Notes: generated by a model not told the origin, from the sequence alone. A DNA stretch of 64,000 bases from Cynocephalus volans (GCF_027409185.1 NC_084464.1:48087095-48151094); one strand, 5' to 3'; positions 1-12,469 are shown, counted from the first letter of the stretch. Made by a program: numbers and translations.

Positions 1-1625
1 TAACTCAAAAAATAGTCTAAGAATCAAATACTGCTTTCACAAAGTTTCTATTAAATAATGTCAAAAATAGTGTTCTTTTATCAAGAGGGTCAATATTTAT
101 GCTTGGAAATGGAACAACAATGAGAAACTGTAGCAGAGAGAAATGTCTTGTATATACACCATTTAGAATGCATGTGTCTGTTGGTCATAGCAACTTCAAG
201 TTTGAAAATATTCTGGAAAAGATTTAGACCAATCCCTCATTTTACAGATGGGGAGGTTGAGACCCAAAGAGGAGAGGCGACTATCCTAAAGCCCCATTGT
301 CAGTCAGGCAAAGCGTCAAATTTTGAGTGTCTGCTTGCACACAGTCAAGCCAGGGGAGGGACAATTCAAGATTAGAGGAAACCCCTTATATACCCATTTT
401 GCAAATAAAACAATACAAAGCAGTTTGTAATGGTCATACAAGAAAATGTTTCCTTCTGTGTGTGGGTCCTACAGCCAAGTCACAGCCTTACATTGCTGAC
501 TTACCCTTGACTCTATCAGCATGTTTTCCCAACTATGACTTGTCCTGTGCCTTATAGCCTCAAAATCTGTTCCAAAGAAACAGGTTTGAATCAAATGCTG
601 TCACTAGCAATCAGTTTGACAGCAGAGTTTTCTTGGCAGAAGCAAGTAAATCAGCAAGTGTCACCATTGACCTCCTTGTTTTTCCTGCTACCAAGACCTG
701 GGTGAAGCCTGGAGTGCCTGGCAGTGCTCAGACTGGTTTTCCAATGGATTTCTTTTATTTTACATGTTTGGAAGAGTCCTGAGTCCCCAGAAACCTCTCA
801 CCTCACTTGGGATAAGGAGTGGATTGCAAACTATGCCAAGCTTTAATCCAAGTTACATAACTTTTATTTCAATTTAGAAATGAAGAATAAAAATAATGAC
901 AAATTAAGTATTAACTATTAATGGAGCACATCTGGCCTGGCCCTTAGGAAGCCCCTACAAAAAAAGAGGATTCTTGTTTAGAAATTGTTCTGAACCTATT
1001 TTCCTGTAGTGGAGTGTCCCTTGAAGAATGATTATTGCAAAATCTGTATGGTATGTTCGGGTGTGAAGTATTGTGCTTGTGCAAGTTCCTGTCTTCTGTT
1101 CTACAAACGCCTAACAGTTTAGTCAAGTACAGAAACACCTTATTTATTCAAATCCTGGATTTCTGGCTCCTGCCAGCATCTAGAATGCCAATGATAGATT
1201 TTAGGGAAAAAGAATAAAATAGGTGTCTGAAAGTGTCAGTCAAGGAATCTCTGAGCATCAAATGCTGGTGCAGGTAGTCCAGAATAGCCTAAAATCCAGA
1301 GCATGATACCTGGAGTGCTGTGACTGGCAGGTTTGCTGACCAGAAGGAAAGGAGCCTGGTGGTGGGCAATGTCTATAAAAGGCCAGCCACATGACAGGAA
1401 CACAGAGAAGGGGTGGGAGAATGAAGAGAAGAGGAAGAGGAGAGCAGGTCTGGGAGAAAAGTGGGGGTAGGGAGGGTGGGAGAAGCAGTGGCAGAAATAG
1501 AAACGATGGCTGCAGCTGCCTCAGTTAAAAATGAGGACAGGAAGACAGACCCTGACAGTGGAGAATAATTCAGTGTTAGTAGGACAGATTCCAGTACCTT
1601 AGGGACCCTTAAGAATGGCACAAGT

Positions 1626-1717
1626 GGGCTGGCTGGTTAGAGCATGGTGTTGTAAACACCAAGGTCAAGAGTTCGGATTCCCGTACTGGCTGGCTGCTGC
1701 CAAAAAAAAAAAAAAAA
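1626..1717 (+). mobile_element. tRNA-Ile-derived SINE, monomer
   Basis: A tRNA-like head (ggctggttagagcatggtgt, then an AACACCAAGGTCA-like core and a GTTCGGATTCC B-box-like stretch) is followed by an A-run at 1702-1717. The same unit recurs at least seven more times in the window. It resembles a tRNA-Ile gene in its A/B-box region, but the anticodon arm is altered and an A tail is present, so it is a retroposon and not a tRNA gene. Confidence 0.8.
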
Positions 1718-2004
1718 GGCAGAAGAAGGATGACACAAGCAAGTTCTGTGATTTTTGACAAAATATGCCTTGTCCTGTGGAGATGGAGGGGAAAGCGTTT
1801 ACAGATCACCAGAAAACTTTTGATTAGAGGCGTTCTCAGGAATGATATAGAGGTCAGGCATACTATCTGCAGCCACTGTACAGGACAGTCACTGCTCATT
1901 GTGACCTTCTCTGAGTCACCAAGTAGAGGTTAAATTCTGTTCAGTGCTCTCAGTTTAAAGATGGTAGGGTCCATCATATCGAGATTTTTCATCAACAGAC
2001 TTTT

Positions 2005-2115
2005 TGTTTGTTTTTAAATTTTATTTTATTGTGGTAAAAATACTTAACATGAGATCTACCCTGTTAACAAATTTTGAAGTTTACAAAACAGTATTGTTAA
2101 CTATAGGCACAATGA
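2005..2115 (-). mobile_element. LINE-1 3'-end fragment (old, degraded)
   Basis: The text reads as the reverse complement of the old mammalian L1M 3' untranslated region (T-rich start, attttattgtggtaaaaata, then a segment resembling the cagtggcattaagtac region). It is short and degraded; orientation is minus. Confidence 0.45.
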
Positions 2116-2894
2116 CATTCTGCATCATCAGGAGATTATTGAAGTGTTAAAGTTTACCTTCCTAGACTACTCAAATGATATAGTTCAGGGTTTCCTAATG
2201 ATTCTTCAAGTCACTCACGACCCCAGGGGTGGGAACAGGAGCCCCTTGGAAAGGCCCTTGGCAAATAGGGCTCTTGAATCAGTCGACTTTGGGAAATACC
2301 TGTCTTGTCCCTCCATAGTACGCATTAGTGTACCAAAGACTCTGAAAAGCTTTGGAGGAATCTAGTGTCTCTTAAACTTACTTGGCAGTGGAACTTATTT
2401 TCCTTGGAATATCTTATAGAGCACTATTATTTGCAGAACTCAATTTAGGAAATGCTAGTTTAGGTTAATCTGGACATTCTGTAGTGAAACTATATTATAG
2501 ATAACCTCAGGAAAATTGGATAGTAGATCCTGCTCTCCCTCAGGAGAAACGATGATCTGTCTTCTATCTTTTTGCTGAAAAAGCTGAGACCAGTCAGAAT
2601 TGATGCCCAACACCAGCCTCATCTAAGTCCTGCCCTTGTAAACCTGCTGAATTGTGATTCATAGTTGCCCAGGTGAGGTGTGGTGATAAAACGTTTTGTT
2701 TCAAAGTGGCCCCTGTTGGATGTCAGGTTACAAAGAGGGCAGTTCTGCTAGGAAGAACTAAAAGACCTTTAGATCAAGATTGGTCTTTGTGGTACACCCT
2801 GAGGGCCAGCGCTGGCAGACCTGCCTTGAACTTGCCCACAGGTGTGCCCAGTCCCTAACATTCATGTGCTTTCCTGTTGCTGTTTCCCTTCAAG

Positions 2895-2989
2895 GCTATG
2901 CTGGTGCAACCCACTGGAAGGTCTACATTATAGCCAGAGGCGTTCAGCCTTTAGTCATCTGCGATGGAACCACTCTCTCAGAACTATAG
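2895..2989 (+). CDS. C6orf89: C6orf89 terminal coding exon (bombesin receptor-activated protein, C-terminus)
   Basis: This exon encodes the last 31 residues of C6orf89, a single-pass Golgi/membrane protein described as bombesin receptor-activated protein. Its cellular role is incompletely defined; published work links it to airway epithelial stress and histone deacetylase activity. The exon starts after a pyrimidine-rich acceptor ending CAAG at 2891-2894. It enters in phase 1, with the first base of a Gly codon in the previous exon, and ends at TAG 2987-2989. The reading THWKVYIIARGVQPLVICDG followed by a SEL terminus matches the human C-terminus as I remember it, with a few substitutions just before THWK and in the last residues. 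The rest of the gene lies to the left. Position upstream of PI16 in the same orientation matches human synteny and supports the call. Confidence 0.9.
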
Positions 2990-5939
2990 GAAACAGAACT
3001 ATATACAGGAGAAGCTTTGAGAGCTGAAAACCAGGTTGAAAGGGGGGAAATAAAAACAAAAACGATGAAACTGCTTTCCAGGGGTTGCTTACTTGGTTAC
3101 CTGACTTTTGCATGTGTATGTTAGCTAGCTATGTGCTGGAGGCAGTGGCCAGGGTCTCACCCTCCTGGTTCTTTTCGCAGATGGCTCAGGAAGAATTCTA
3201 TCCCAGCTACTTGGTCAGGACTTCGCCAGCACCCATTTGTGAGAGACTGGGCTTTTCCAGGCCTTTGGACACTGTGGCCTTGAGGCTGTCCTTCAGGCAG
3301 GAAATAGGGGTGGTGCCTTCTTTCACTTGCATGGGCATGGTCCCCTCTGCTGACTCCTGGCAGCAGAGAGGGTGGCCAGCATGTCCTGATGTCAGAGCCA
3401 TCTTTTATCCAATGGGTCTGCTCATCCCCTGTCTTCCTAGCCATGTCACCCTATACTTTTTTGGAAAGATATGCTGATTAAAGAAATCATTGTAGTTTCC
3501 CAAGCAGATTGGAATCTAGAACCAGTGAAATAAGATCAAATAACCTTGAATTTTACTCAAGAAGTATACTTCTTTGCCAGTGTTCATGGCTCTTGGAGTC
3601 TCAGATATGCCAGGCTGGAGTCTGGTTATAATTTGAAATGGTAACTCCTGAGGCGATACTTTTCTCCATTGTATCAGGTTCTCATGCACCCCACCCACAC
3701 CCTCGCCTTCTCCCTTGCCTGTCTGGATGATCTCTCAGAACCTCCTTTGGCTGGGCCGAAGCTCTTTACTGCTGAAGCAGCACTGTTCCTGTTGTCTGTA
3801 TTGCCTTTACCAAGTGTCCTCAGAGGGGAATGAATTTGAGTTGCTGGCCTGGGGAGAGGGTGCCTCCCTGGGTTTGATCTTAAGGGCCTGACTTTCTCCG
3901 GAAAAGATGTTTTACAGATGTGTCAAAGTGGTGTTGTACTGTGGTTGGGAAAGGAACTCCAGACCCAAAGTGTTTGCCAGCTGGGCGTGCAACTGACTAT
4001 GTGATCCTCTGTCTTAAAATGATTTCTCTCTTTGTACTGGGAAACAAGGTGAGGTATTTTTATGTTTTGTAATATAAAGCCATGTTCTTCTGATTGGGTG
4101 ATTCACTATGCTCATTGTTTTCCCCTAAGTGCTTTTGGTATATATTAGTCAAATGGTGTAAATAAGGACACTCTTTTCTTGTCCATTTTTCCCTTTATTA
4201 TTCCTTTATTGACACTTCTTAGACACCTGGCCAGTGGCCATGCCATCGCCAAGTTGAAGAGAAAACTAACCACACTGTGGCTTCTGGTTCTGAATTGCAG
4301 AAATCAAATGGATACAGTAGGTGTCTGTGTCAAAGTTATGGACCAGAGGCAGACAATGGTGAGGGAAGATGGCTGTGACTCTTACTGGGGTCCTCCTCAT
4401 CCCTGGAGGAGCCCTGCACCCCATCTCCTAGGCCCTGTTTCTCTATGCATCTCATGAACAGCAGCGGGGATCATCAAGTGCTTGAATGGCTTGTTTGTGG
4501 GCTTCTAAAGGACAAGCGGAGTTCACAGAACTCAGGGTGGAAATTCTCGGAGCCTCCACCATGGACTTCAATGAAAAACTAGGATGAATGGTCCTTGAGG
4601 GAATTTTTCCTTAAAAGAATCAACCCCTTGTGTGGATTAATACAAGAAAAACAAAGCTTTTTGTACATATAAAAGTCATGCTGCTAAGGAATTATGGTTT
4701 AAGAGATTTTAAATCAGAGGGATCATCTAAGGGCCAGCTTTGTGCAAACTTTTAGAACCTTCTGCAGTGTCCTTACCCTGCCGCATATGGGGAAGGATTG
4801 TATTTAAACAAGTTCTTTAGAGGCCTCAGAGTTTTCTTAAATTAGATCCTTTGAGTTAACAGAAGAGAGGGTTCCTTGGTTACAAAAAAACTGTTTTGAT
4901 GATTGAGATCTTTGTTTTATTTCTGTGTGTTATCTTGTGTTCCTTCCCCATGTCACTTCTGCCCTTCACACCTTAAATGTCCTAAAATACCCACTTCAGC
5001 TCAAACCTTTGAAAACTAAGAAGCCCTTGCTTATGTTGGTGTTCTGAGATATCCCCTGGGAAGTCTTCTAAGCCCCTGAGTTGTTCTGTAGTTCTACAAA
5101 GAATGGTTTAGCAGAGGCTAAGTAGAGACTTGTGCACATACTCCTTACTTTACTTAACATCTATTCAATTCAGACTTGAATTTAGACTTGTGTTAAGGGA
5201 GAAGTTTTTCAAAGAGGGTTTTCAGCTCTTAATTACTGGATGCATAGTAGTAATTCACCTTCTTCTCAAGGTAATCCTGGTCAACAGAATCTACTACTGA
5301 CCAGTCCTATAGGAATGACTGGGAATTGCCAGCCAGTCCCTTTCTAGTTATCTGAGGCTTTGTATAGGGTACCACAAGATTTCCCCTACCCATCTAGCTC
5401 TCAACCTCTAGATGAAAGTAGCAGAAGTCCATCTGCATGACCCGGTGTGGGGAAGAGGGTCATCAAGACAAGGAGACAGGGTTGGGGGGGCATGGTAGGA
5501 CCACCTAACCAGCTTCCCAACCCTACCACCACAATAAGAACAAAACCACACGGCTCTATAAAGAAGGACTTGTTCACAAGTTTATTGAGTATTTACTAAG
5601 AGGTGACGTGGCAATGACTTCCATATGTGGGTTAGGTTCACTTTCTTGTAGATTCATGCCATAGAGATGCATTATCCCCAGAAGTCAGCTCCCAGGAGAG
5701 ACAGGCTTCTTTGGTGCCAGTTTGAAGCAGTTATGTCCAAATGTCCTGAGCTCTCCAGCAGTCAGGTATCGAGTAGATATCATACATTTTCTGGGTTATG
5801 AACAGAGATAGAGCTTATCATCACCCAACTCACGATTGTTTTAGAGAATGGAGGGAGTAAAATAATAGTGGTTCATAAAAACAAGTATCCTCTTATTTGG
5901 TAAAATACAAAACAGTCTACAAAATGGCAGATTTGGGCC

Positions 5940-6095
5940 CATTTTCTGAGAGAAAGGAATAATAACATCTGTCCAGTCCATTCCAACTTACAAAGTGCTT
6001 CAATATACATGATCTCCTTTAATCTTCACCCAATCCTGTAAAGTAGGAGTTAGATTCCTCATTTTACAAGTAAAGAAACTAAGGCTTAGAACAGG
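5940..6095 (+). mobile_element. MIR SINE
   Basis: The block has the usual MIR 3' half: a stretch like ATGATCTCCTTTAATCTTCACC, then a GTAGGAGTTAGATT-type segment, then CATTTTACAAGTAAAGAAACTAAGGC. This is ancient mammalian-wide interspersed repeat sequence in plus orientation. Confidence 0.7.
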
Positions 6096-8195
6096 GAACT
6101 GCTGGTAGGTAGGTAGATAGGTAGTTGGTTCCATAGCACATTATTTTTCTGCTACATAACAGTATGGTGCCCAAGAGGAGTGCTGTGCATTTCATCTGCT
6201 CAGGAATGCCCCCACCGGGATGGGAGAACCTAGGGACAAGGCTCAGCAAGCCAGGAACTCTGCAGGGTTTGTTTTCAAAACTTTTGGACAAAAATGGAGG
6301 CAGAAACACTCTAACCATATGACTTTTATAAAAATCCTTTCACTTTTCCCCTCTCCATTTGAAAACTCTTTGTAAGGGTGAGTGTAGCTGGAAGACAGCT
6401 GTGTCTAGCCATTTTCCTATCACCACGTTTCCAGATGTGTGACTAGAGGAGGGACTCTGCCCAATTCCAGTTGTGGGTCCCCTTGGAGTTTACATCACTT
6501 GTTTTTCAGTTCTCCGTTTTTTGTTCCCTTCCAAAGTTCAGCATAGGTCTCAGTATGGGAACAGTATTTTTAAAATAAAATCTCAACTTTCTTAGCTGCA
6601 GGTGATGGCCTCAATCATTTTAATTTGTTCTGAAATGAGTTTGCTCATTACCCAGTCGCTTCTCATTTTCTCCTTGTCCAGCAGGAGAAGGCCAGGGTAT
6701 GGGGAAGGAGGGAAAGCTGCATGTCTGGTTGCATGGAGAGACGATTTTGTCTACCGTTTGAGAATTATTAAGCAGAGGGGTCTTTTAGGCTTTTGAGCTC
6801 TCCTAGCAATGGAGGAAAAGCTCTCCTGAGTACATAGGTTCCACATTCATTACCTTTCATTGGTGACCCGTCACCCACTAAAATTTGTTGAAGGAAGGGA
6901 GTGTCAGATATGCTGTAAGCAGTATTTTAGGTTGAAATTCTCTCCATGTTCAGATCTGTGGATGTGTGCAGAGCTGATGCATGTCAGGGCCTGGAGCTAG
7001 GAAAGTGAAGTTATGGAGACAGCCCTATAACAAATGAAAAATAGGAAGCTCAGAATGTGCCATGTCAGCATCAGCATGTGTGTCCCTGGGCTCCTCACCC
7101 CCAGCCTCCAGACACCCAACAGCTGCTTCCACAAAAGCATGTCAGGGAGACAGGCAGGTGCTCTCCCTCTTGTGCTTTGCTTCCAGGGCTGCCCGCCCTG
7201 GGCGCAGTGTGACTTCAAGTGCTGGCCTTGCTCAGAAGCCCTCCAGCCAGCTTGTCTGTGGTCCAGGTCCCTCAGTGTCTAGTTTCCCTGCCCTGCATAA
7301 TTTAAGCATTAGAGTTAAATACATCTGTCATTGTCCTCTCTCTGGAGACTGCGTGATGTCCAGATGTTTCCAGGCTAGTGGAGAGAAGGAATGTTACACA
7401 ACTGTAAGTGGAGGCCTGCAACTGTGGAGACATGGTAGGGCTGGACCAGAGACCGTTCCACCTCCTAGCGTGTCTGTCAGTCAGACCACAGCCATCAATC
7501 CAAGAATGAGCCACGGCTGCAAGCACCTGTGCAGAAAAGGAAACCCAGCTGAATTTTGAGTTTCAAACAGAAAATGGGAGTTGGGACGCCTGCTCTGTGC
7601 CAGGCTTCATTTACCTCATTACAGCAGCTGGGTGGGGCAGGGGAATCATCCTGTGCAGCCACCTGTACTCACAGCTTGGCAGCGTCCCGTCCTTCCAACT
7701 GCAGCCCCTCAGAGCACTTTAGACCCTTTCACTAACCAAACTCTCACTTACCCAGGAGAATTGATGACAGGAACCGACAGACACATGGCGTTCCCAGAAA
7801 ATCAACTTTCCCTCCACATTTTTTTCCAGTTTCACCCTCAGAAAAATGCTGGCTGTGGTCTTTTCCTCCTGCCTTTCTCCCTCCCTCCTATGGAAAGGTC
7901 AGTAAGAGATGCCCAGGATGGAGGAGGAGAAGACTGGAGAGGCACAGGCAAGCCAGAGATTCAGTGTGCACCCTCTCCCCTGCCATCATCAGGGATAGGA
8001 GCCAGGGACAGCCTCAGTCCATCTTCAGGGAATGAGGGTGTGCTGGTCCCAGTGAGCAGAGGGAGGCAGACACTTGTCCTAGCTGCAGGTGCTCCAAATG
8101 GTCTGAGCCATTAACGTGTTCAAGTGCAGAATGTTGACAGTGACTTAATATACTGCAAATTGTAAAGACTCCCACCATGTAAAAAATGTATGTAA

Positions 8196-8201
8196 ATTAA
8201 A
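8196..8201 (+). terminator. C6orf89: Candidate distal poly(A) signal for C6orf89 (ATTAAA)
   Basis: ATTAAA at this position is followed within 10-40 nt by GT/T-rich sequence (gttttgtgtaatg, tttctactttttg), which is the usual arrangement of a polyadenylation site. No other gene on this strand lies between it and the C6orf89 stop. It is only one of several candidates. Confidence 0.35.
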
Positions 8202-8779
8202 GTTTTGTGTAATGAAAGTTTCTACTTTTTGCAATTAAAAGTGTGTATATTGGTTGATAAGAACTTTCCTATTCTGGTGTCATTCTTTAATTTCCAGTTT
8301 TCTCTTGTTTTGTCTTCTCTCCAGGAGATTTCTAGCCACAGTCTGCTTGTGAGCAGGCCTGTGGGGCTCTTCTGTGGGCCTCACCAGGGTCACCTGTCCC
8401 TGCCTGACTGTGGCCTTCTCTAACATTCTCACCCAGCATTGTATGTGCGTGCATACACAGCCTCTTTATCCTCATTCCAACTCTTTGCCCACAATGCCTT
8501 CTGATCTGAATTCTCAAACCTCATGTTAAAATCCTCCCCTGTCCATGCTCTTTGCCCAGAATTCAAATGAAATGCTGGATGCCTTTTTCCTTCTCACCAG
8601 CCAGCTACACATGACCCAGATGCCCTCACATGGCGCCTCACCCACAGGCCTCCTTAGTGCTCACAGGAGGACAGCCAGGCACATGTAGGGGAACCCAGGC
8701 CCCTTTGCTGGCTCACCCCAGCTGACACCAGGTAATTAGCCACTCAACACTCAATAAACTTAATGTGGATTTGAGTTAA

Positions 8780-9380
8780 GTCACTTTTGTGTGTTCATAT
8801 TTATATTTTTGTAATTTTTTATTTACACACAGTTGTATATAAATGCATAGATAGGACAATTTCTTATGTACTGTTTAGTGTCCTGATTTATTTTCCTTTA
8901 TTACTTGCTGCACCCTTCTCCTCTTCCCCTCGTGACCCCTCCACTTTCCCTGATCAGGTAAATGTATATATACTAAGCCATACTCTGCCATGTATCTTTC
9001 CATAATTTCCTCCATGCTCTCTAATTATAATCATGAATAAGGTTTTTGTCATTGCTTTACCAAAAATGGGATCATGTGACAGGCACTTTTCTCTTGCTTT
9101 TCTTAATACCTCACAGAATTCAGGTCAGCTGGCACAGCTCTAATCCATTCTTTTTAATGGTTAATATTCCATGGTGTGGATATGCCATCATTTATTCAAC
9201 TGTTCTCTTATTGATGGGAAGTCACACCCTATTAAAGGGTTATTTGGATTATAAGTTGAGAAGTCTAGAGTTAATTTTTAAAATATTTTTTATAAAATGT
9301 ACATTCTTGTTTGTTCCATTCCTAATATATGTTCTTGAAAAATCATTCCACTTCATAGTTCTCTTCATTTAACTGCCTGA
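8780..9380 (-). mobile_element. Old LINE fragment (probably L1M)
   Basis: The T-rich text with ggttaatattccatggtgtg, then a catcatttattcaactgttc stretch and a TTGATGGG motif, resembles the reverse complement of an old L1 3' half. Divergence is high and the boundaries are approximate. Confidence 0.4.
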
Positions 9381-9429
9381 AAATTGTGCTTCAACCAAAA
9401 CAAACCAAAAAAAGGGTCAGGGCTTGATT

Positions 9430-10160
9430 CCATGCTAAAAGGTGACAAAGTAGTCTTTCTTCAGGCCTCTTCTTTCTTGACCTTTATAGCATTTGACCCT
9501 GACTTGTGGAAAAATCCCTTCCTCCAATGGCTTCCCTTCCTGATCCTCTTCTTTCCACTCAGTCTCTGTAGGATCTTCTTCTGCCTGTCTCTGAAACACT
9601 GGTTTCCCCTACAGTTCTGCCCTTGGCTCCTCTGTTCTCTCTCCACACACTCTCCCTGGGAGTTCTCCACTCTGTGCTTCACCCTCCACCATGGACAGAT
9701 CACCTCCAGTCGGTGTGCCTGCAACTCTCACCTGAGTGCCCGCCCTGTATTCCCAGTGTTGGGAGGCCACCTCCACCAGCTCTCTAAAGCACCTCTAACT
9801 CACCATGTCCAAAATGACTGGTGGTGGCCTAGGAGGTCCGAGCAGGACTGAGCTCTGGAGAGTTGTGACCCCTTACTGTATATCCCGCCCCACTGCCACT
9901 GTCTCAGTTTAGAACCTTGCAGTTTTTACTCAGATTCTGCCAGTAATTGCCTAATTTGTTTATGCATGTCCCGCCATCCCAATTTGCCATCCATGCAGCT
10001 GCCATGATGATCTTTCTAAAGCACAAGTCTGGTCACCTCACTTGCGTGCTCCTCAGTGGCTCCCCACAGCTCACAGGAGAAGCAGTACCAGCCGTCCCTC
10101 CAGCCTCATTCCACTCACCTTTGCATTCCCTCCTCACCTACCATGCCCACATCTACTGGA
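9430..10160 (-). mobile_element. Ancient L2-like LINE remnant
   Basis: The segment with atgatctttctaaagcacaa, then GTCTGGTCACCTCACT and CTCAGTGGCTCCCCA, is the reverse complement of a familiar L2-type reverse-transcriptase region. The upstream part (CACCATGTCCAAAATGACT and preceding Pro/Ser/Leu-rich text) fits the same ancient element. Open frames here are remnants and not genes. The family name is from memory. Confidence 0.45.
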
Positions 10161-11782
10161 GGATCGTAATTCCTAGAAACATCAAGGCGAGTTTTTGTTT
10201 TGGGTGGGTTTTGTTTGTTTTAATAAATTTTATTTTTTAGAGCAATTTTAGGCTTACAGCAAAATTGAGTGGAAAGTACAGTGAGTTCTCAAACGCCCCC
10301 TGTGCCCACACACAGGCACAGCCTGCCCACTATCTTGCACCAGAGTGGTACATGTGTTACAATTGATGAACCTCCAATGACAGATTGTTATCACCCAAAG
10401 TCCATAGCTTACGTTAGGTTCACTTCACTCTTGGTAGTGTGCATTCTAATAGACTCATGTATAATAACTTGTCCACCATTACGGTATCATACAGAGTAGT
10501 TTTCACTGCCTTAAAAATCTTCTTTTGCTCCACCTATTCATCCCTCCCTCTCCTCTAATCCCTGGAAACCACTGATCTTTTTACTGTCTCCATAGGTTTG
10601 CCTTTTCCAGGATGTCATGTAGTTAGAATCACACAGTATGTAGCCTTTTCAAATTGTCTTCTTTCACCTAGTAATAGACATGTAAATTAATAGACATGTA
10701 ATGGCTCAGTAGCTCATTTCTTTTAAGAGCTGAATAATCCTCCATTGTCTGGATGTACCAGAACTTATTCATCCATTCATCCACTGAAGGACACGTTGGA
10801 TGCTTTCAGGTTTTTGCAATTATGAATAAAGCTGCTAAAAACATCCATATGCAGGTTTTTGTGTGGACCTAAGTTTTCAGTTCATTTGGGTAAATACCAA
10901 AGAGCGTGACTGCTGGATCACATGGTAAAAGTATGTTTAGTTTTGTATGAAACCATCAAATTGTTTTCCAAGTGGCTGTACCACTTTTCAATCCCACAGG
11001 CAGTGAATGAGAGTTTGTATTGCTCTACATCCTCACTAACATTTGGTGGTGTTGGTATTTTGGATTTTGGCCATTCTAACAAGTGTATAGTGATATCTTA
11101 TTGTTGCAATTTACAATTCTCTTATGACATATGATGTTGAACATCCTTATTTGCCATCTGTGTATTTTCTTTGGTGAGGTGTCTGTTCAGGTCTTTTGCC
11201 CATTTTGTTTTCTTGTTGTTGAGATTTAAGAGTTCTTTGTGTATTTCGCATAATAGTCGTTTATCAGATGGGTCTTTTGCAAATATTTTCTCCCAGTCTG
11301 TGGCTTGTCTTCTTATTTTCTCGACACATTCTTTCACAGAAAAGAAGTTTTTGATTTTATTGAAGTCCATCTTATCAATTGTTTTTTTCATGGATCATGC
11401 ATTTGTTGTTTTATCTAAAAAGTCAGCTCCATACCCAAGGTTGTCTAGAGGTTTTCTCCTGTTATCTTCTATGAGTTTTATAGTTCTGCATTTCACATTT
11501 GCATTTTCCATTCTGAGTTAATTTTTGTGAAGGGTGTAAGGTCTATGTCTAGATTCATTTTTTTGCATATTGATGTTCACTTGTTTCAGCACCATTATTG
11601 AAAAGGCTATCTTTGCCCCATTGTGTGACCTTTGCTCCTGTGTCAAACATCAGTTAATGGTATTTGTGTTGGTCTATTTCTGGGCTCTCCATTGTGTTCC
11701 ATTGATCTATTCTTTTGCCAATATCACACTGTCTCTATTAATGTAGCTTTATAGTAAGTCTTGAAGTCAGGAAGTGTCAATC

Positions 11783-12314
11783 TGTTGGGGCATTGAGGCC
11801 ACACACCTCCTCCCAGGGCAGAGAACTAGCCATGACCCCACCCTCATACGCATATGTAATCTGTAGAAAACATTCGCCTGGACAGGGGAGATAAGGATGG
11901 CGCCCAACGGAAGCCACCGGGGCGTGACCAAGGAAAGACATAGTTTAAAATTATTGGATGAAAGATATTTCCACGCTCGTGCTCACTGCGTGATTGCAAT
12001 AGCAAAGCATTAGAGCAAGATGCTTGTTCACATGACCTTTAAGATGATAGGTTGAAGTCAGGAAATCCCCTTATGCTTATAAAAGCAGGTGCTTGTGTGA
12101 AAATAAACGGAACGGCTTGACGGAACCCCTGCCATGTCTGAGTGTCTCTCTGTGGGCTGAATAGGCGGGCAGCATACTCACCTTCCTCCCGGGCTCTCCT
12201 GGCCACTAAGGTGGCAGGAGTAATCTTACCGGTTCCCTCTCTTGCTCATCCCGTGGCGGGGGGATAAAAGGGGTTACTGGGAGTTTCAGGGCCCGCCGCC
12301 CCTGAGCCCCTGCA
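11783..12314 (+). mobile_element. Solo LTR, class II (ERVK/betaretrovirus-like)
   Basis: A 532-bp unit starts TGTTGGGG and ends CCCCTGCA, the canonical TG...CA of an LTR. It is flanked by a perfect 6-bp repeat TCAATC (11777-11782 and 12315-12320). A 6-bp duplication is typical of class II retroviruses. Inside, a TATAAAA box at 12078-12084 lies only about 20 bp before AATAAA at 12102-12107, so the R region must be short, again a betaretrovirus/IAP-like trait. No internal retroviral genes remain; the provirus recombined to a single LTR. The host site is an older L1. Confidence 0.88.
12078..12107 (+). promoter_or_regulatory. LTR core promoter (TATA) and poly(A) signal
   Basis: TATAAAA (12078-12084) and AATAAA (12102-12107) lie within the solo LTR, about 20 bp apart. 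Their order fixes the LTR orientation as plus. Whether they still drive or end transcripts cannot be told from sequence. Confidence 0.6.
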
Positions 12315-12469
12315 TCAATCCTCCAACTTTATTCTTCTTCAATATTGAGTTGGATATTCTGGGTCTTCTGCCTTTCCATAGAAACTTTAGAACAAGTTTG
12401 TTGACATCCACAAAATAATTTGCTGAGATTTTGATTGGGATTGCATTGAATCTATAGATCAAGTTGCAG

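Larger units (their letters stand above)
1..2894 (+). other. C6orf89: C6orf89 last intron (partial)
   Basis: This stretch lies upstream of the terminal coding exon of C6orf89 and holds no exon I can recognise. The preceding coding exon should encode the segment before the last 31 residues, and I looked for it without success, so it is probably outside the window. The interval contains a tRNA-derived SINE (1626-1717), a short LINE-1 3' fragment around 2005-2110, and otherwise unassigned sequence. It ends in a strong pyrimidine tract followed by AG at 2893-2894. Confidence 0.6.
2990..8220 (+). other. C6orf89: C6orf89 3' UTR and proximal downstream sequence
   Basis: Sequence after the C6orf89 stop codon. 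I cannot fix the transcript end. Candidate poly(A) signals are AATAAA at 3049-3054 (only about 60 nt past the stop), an AATATA-type signal near 4070, and ATTAAA at 8196-8201 followed by GT-rich sequence. The block is poor in young repeats, which would be consistent with a long transcribed 3' UTR, and carries one MIR at about 5940-6095. The longest open frames here (for example 7062-7559 and 7581-8114) show no family I recognise and no splice context, so I treat them as chance. Confidence 0.5.
10205..12465 (-). mobile_element. LINE-1 (old L1M-type), 3' portion, interrupted by a solo LTR
   Basis: The sequence is the reverse complement of an L1 3' half. The 3' UTR end is near 10205 (an AATAAATTTTATTTTTTAGA-like run), and ORF2 remnants are at 11122-11391, where the minus frame reads KKTKWAKDLNRHLTKENTQM, the conserved C-terminal part of L1 ORF2p. 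A class II LTR is inserted at 11783-12314, and L1 sequence resumes after it to about 12465. The copy is 5'-truncated and carries many stop codons, so it cannot be active. The 3' UTR style (the region around ggttcacttcactcttggta) points to the L1MB-L1ME subfamilies. Confidence 0.85.

Noticed and set aside
1181-1215. Possible penultimate C6orf89 exon near AGAATGCCAATGATAG
   Set aside because: The reading does not continue in the expected protein and no acceptor/donor pair fits.
7062-8114. Two long open frames (165 and 177 codons) that look like possible genes
   Set aside because: No recognised domain, no splice context, biased only by base composition, and they lie in or beyond the C6orf89 3' UTR.
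11122-11391. Minus open frame of 89 codons with a lysine-rich protein
   Set aside because: It is a fragment of L1 ORF2 within a fossil L1, not a host gene.
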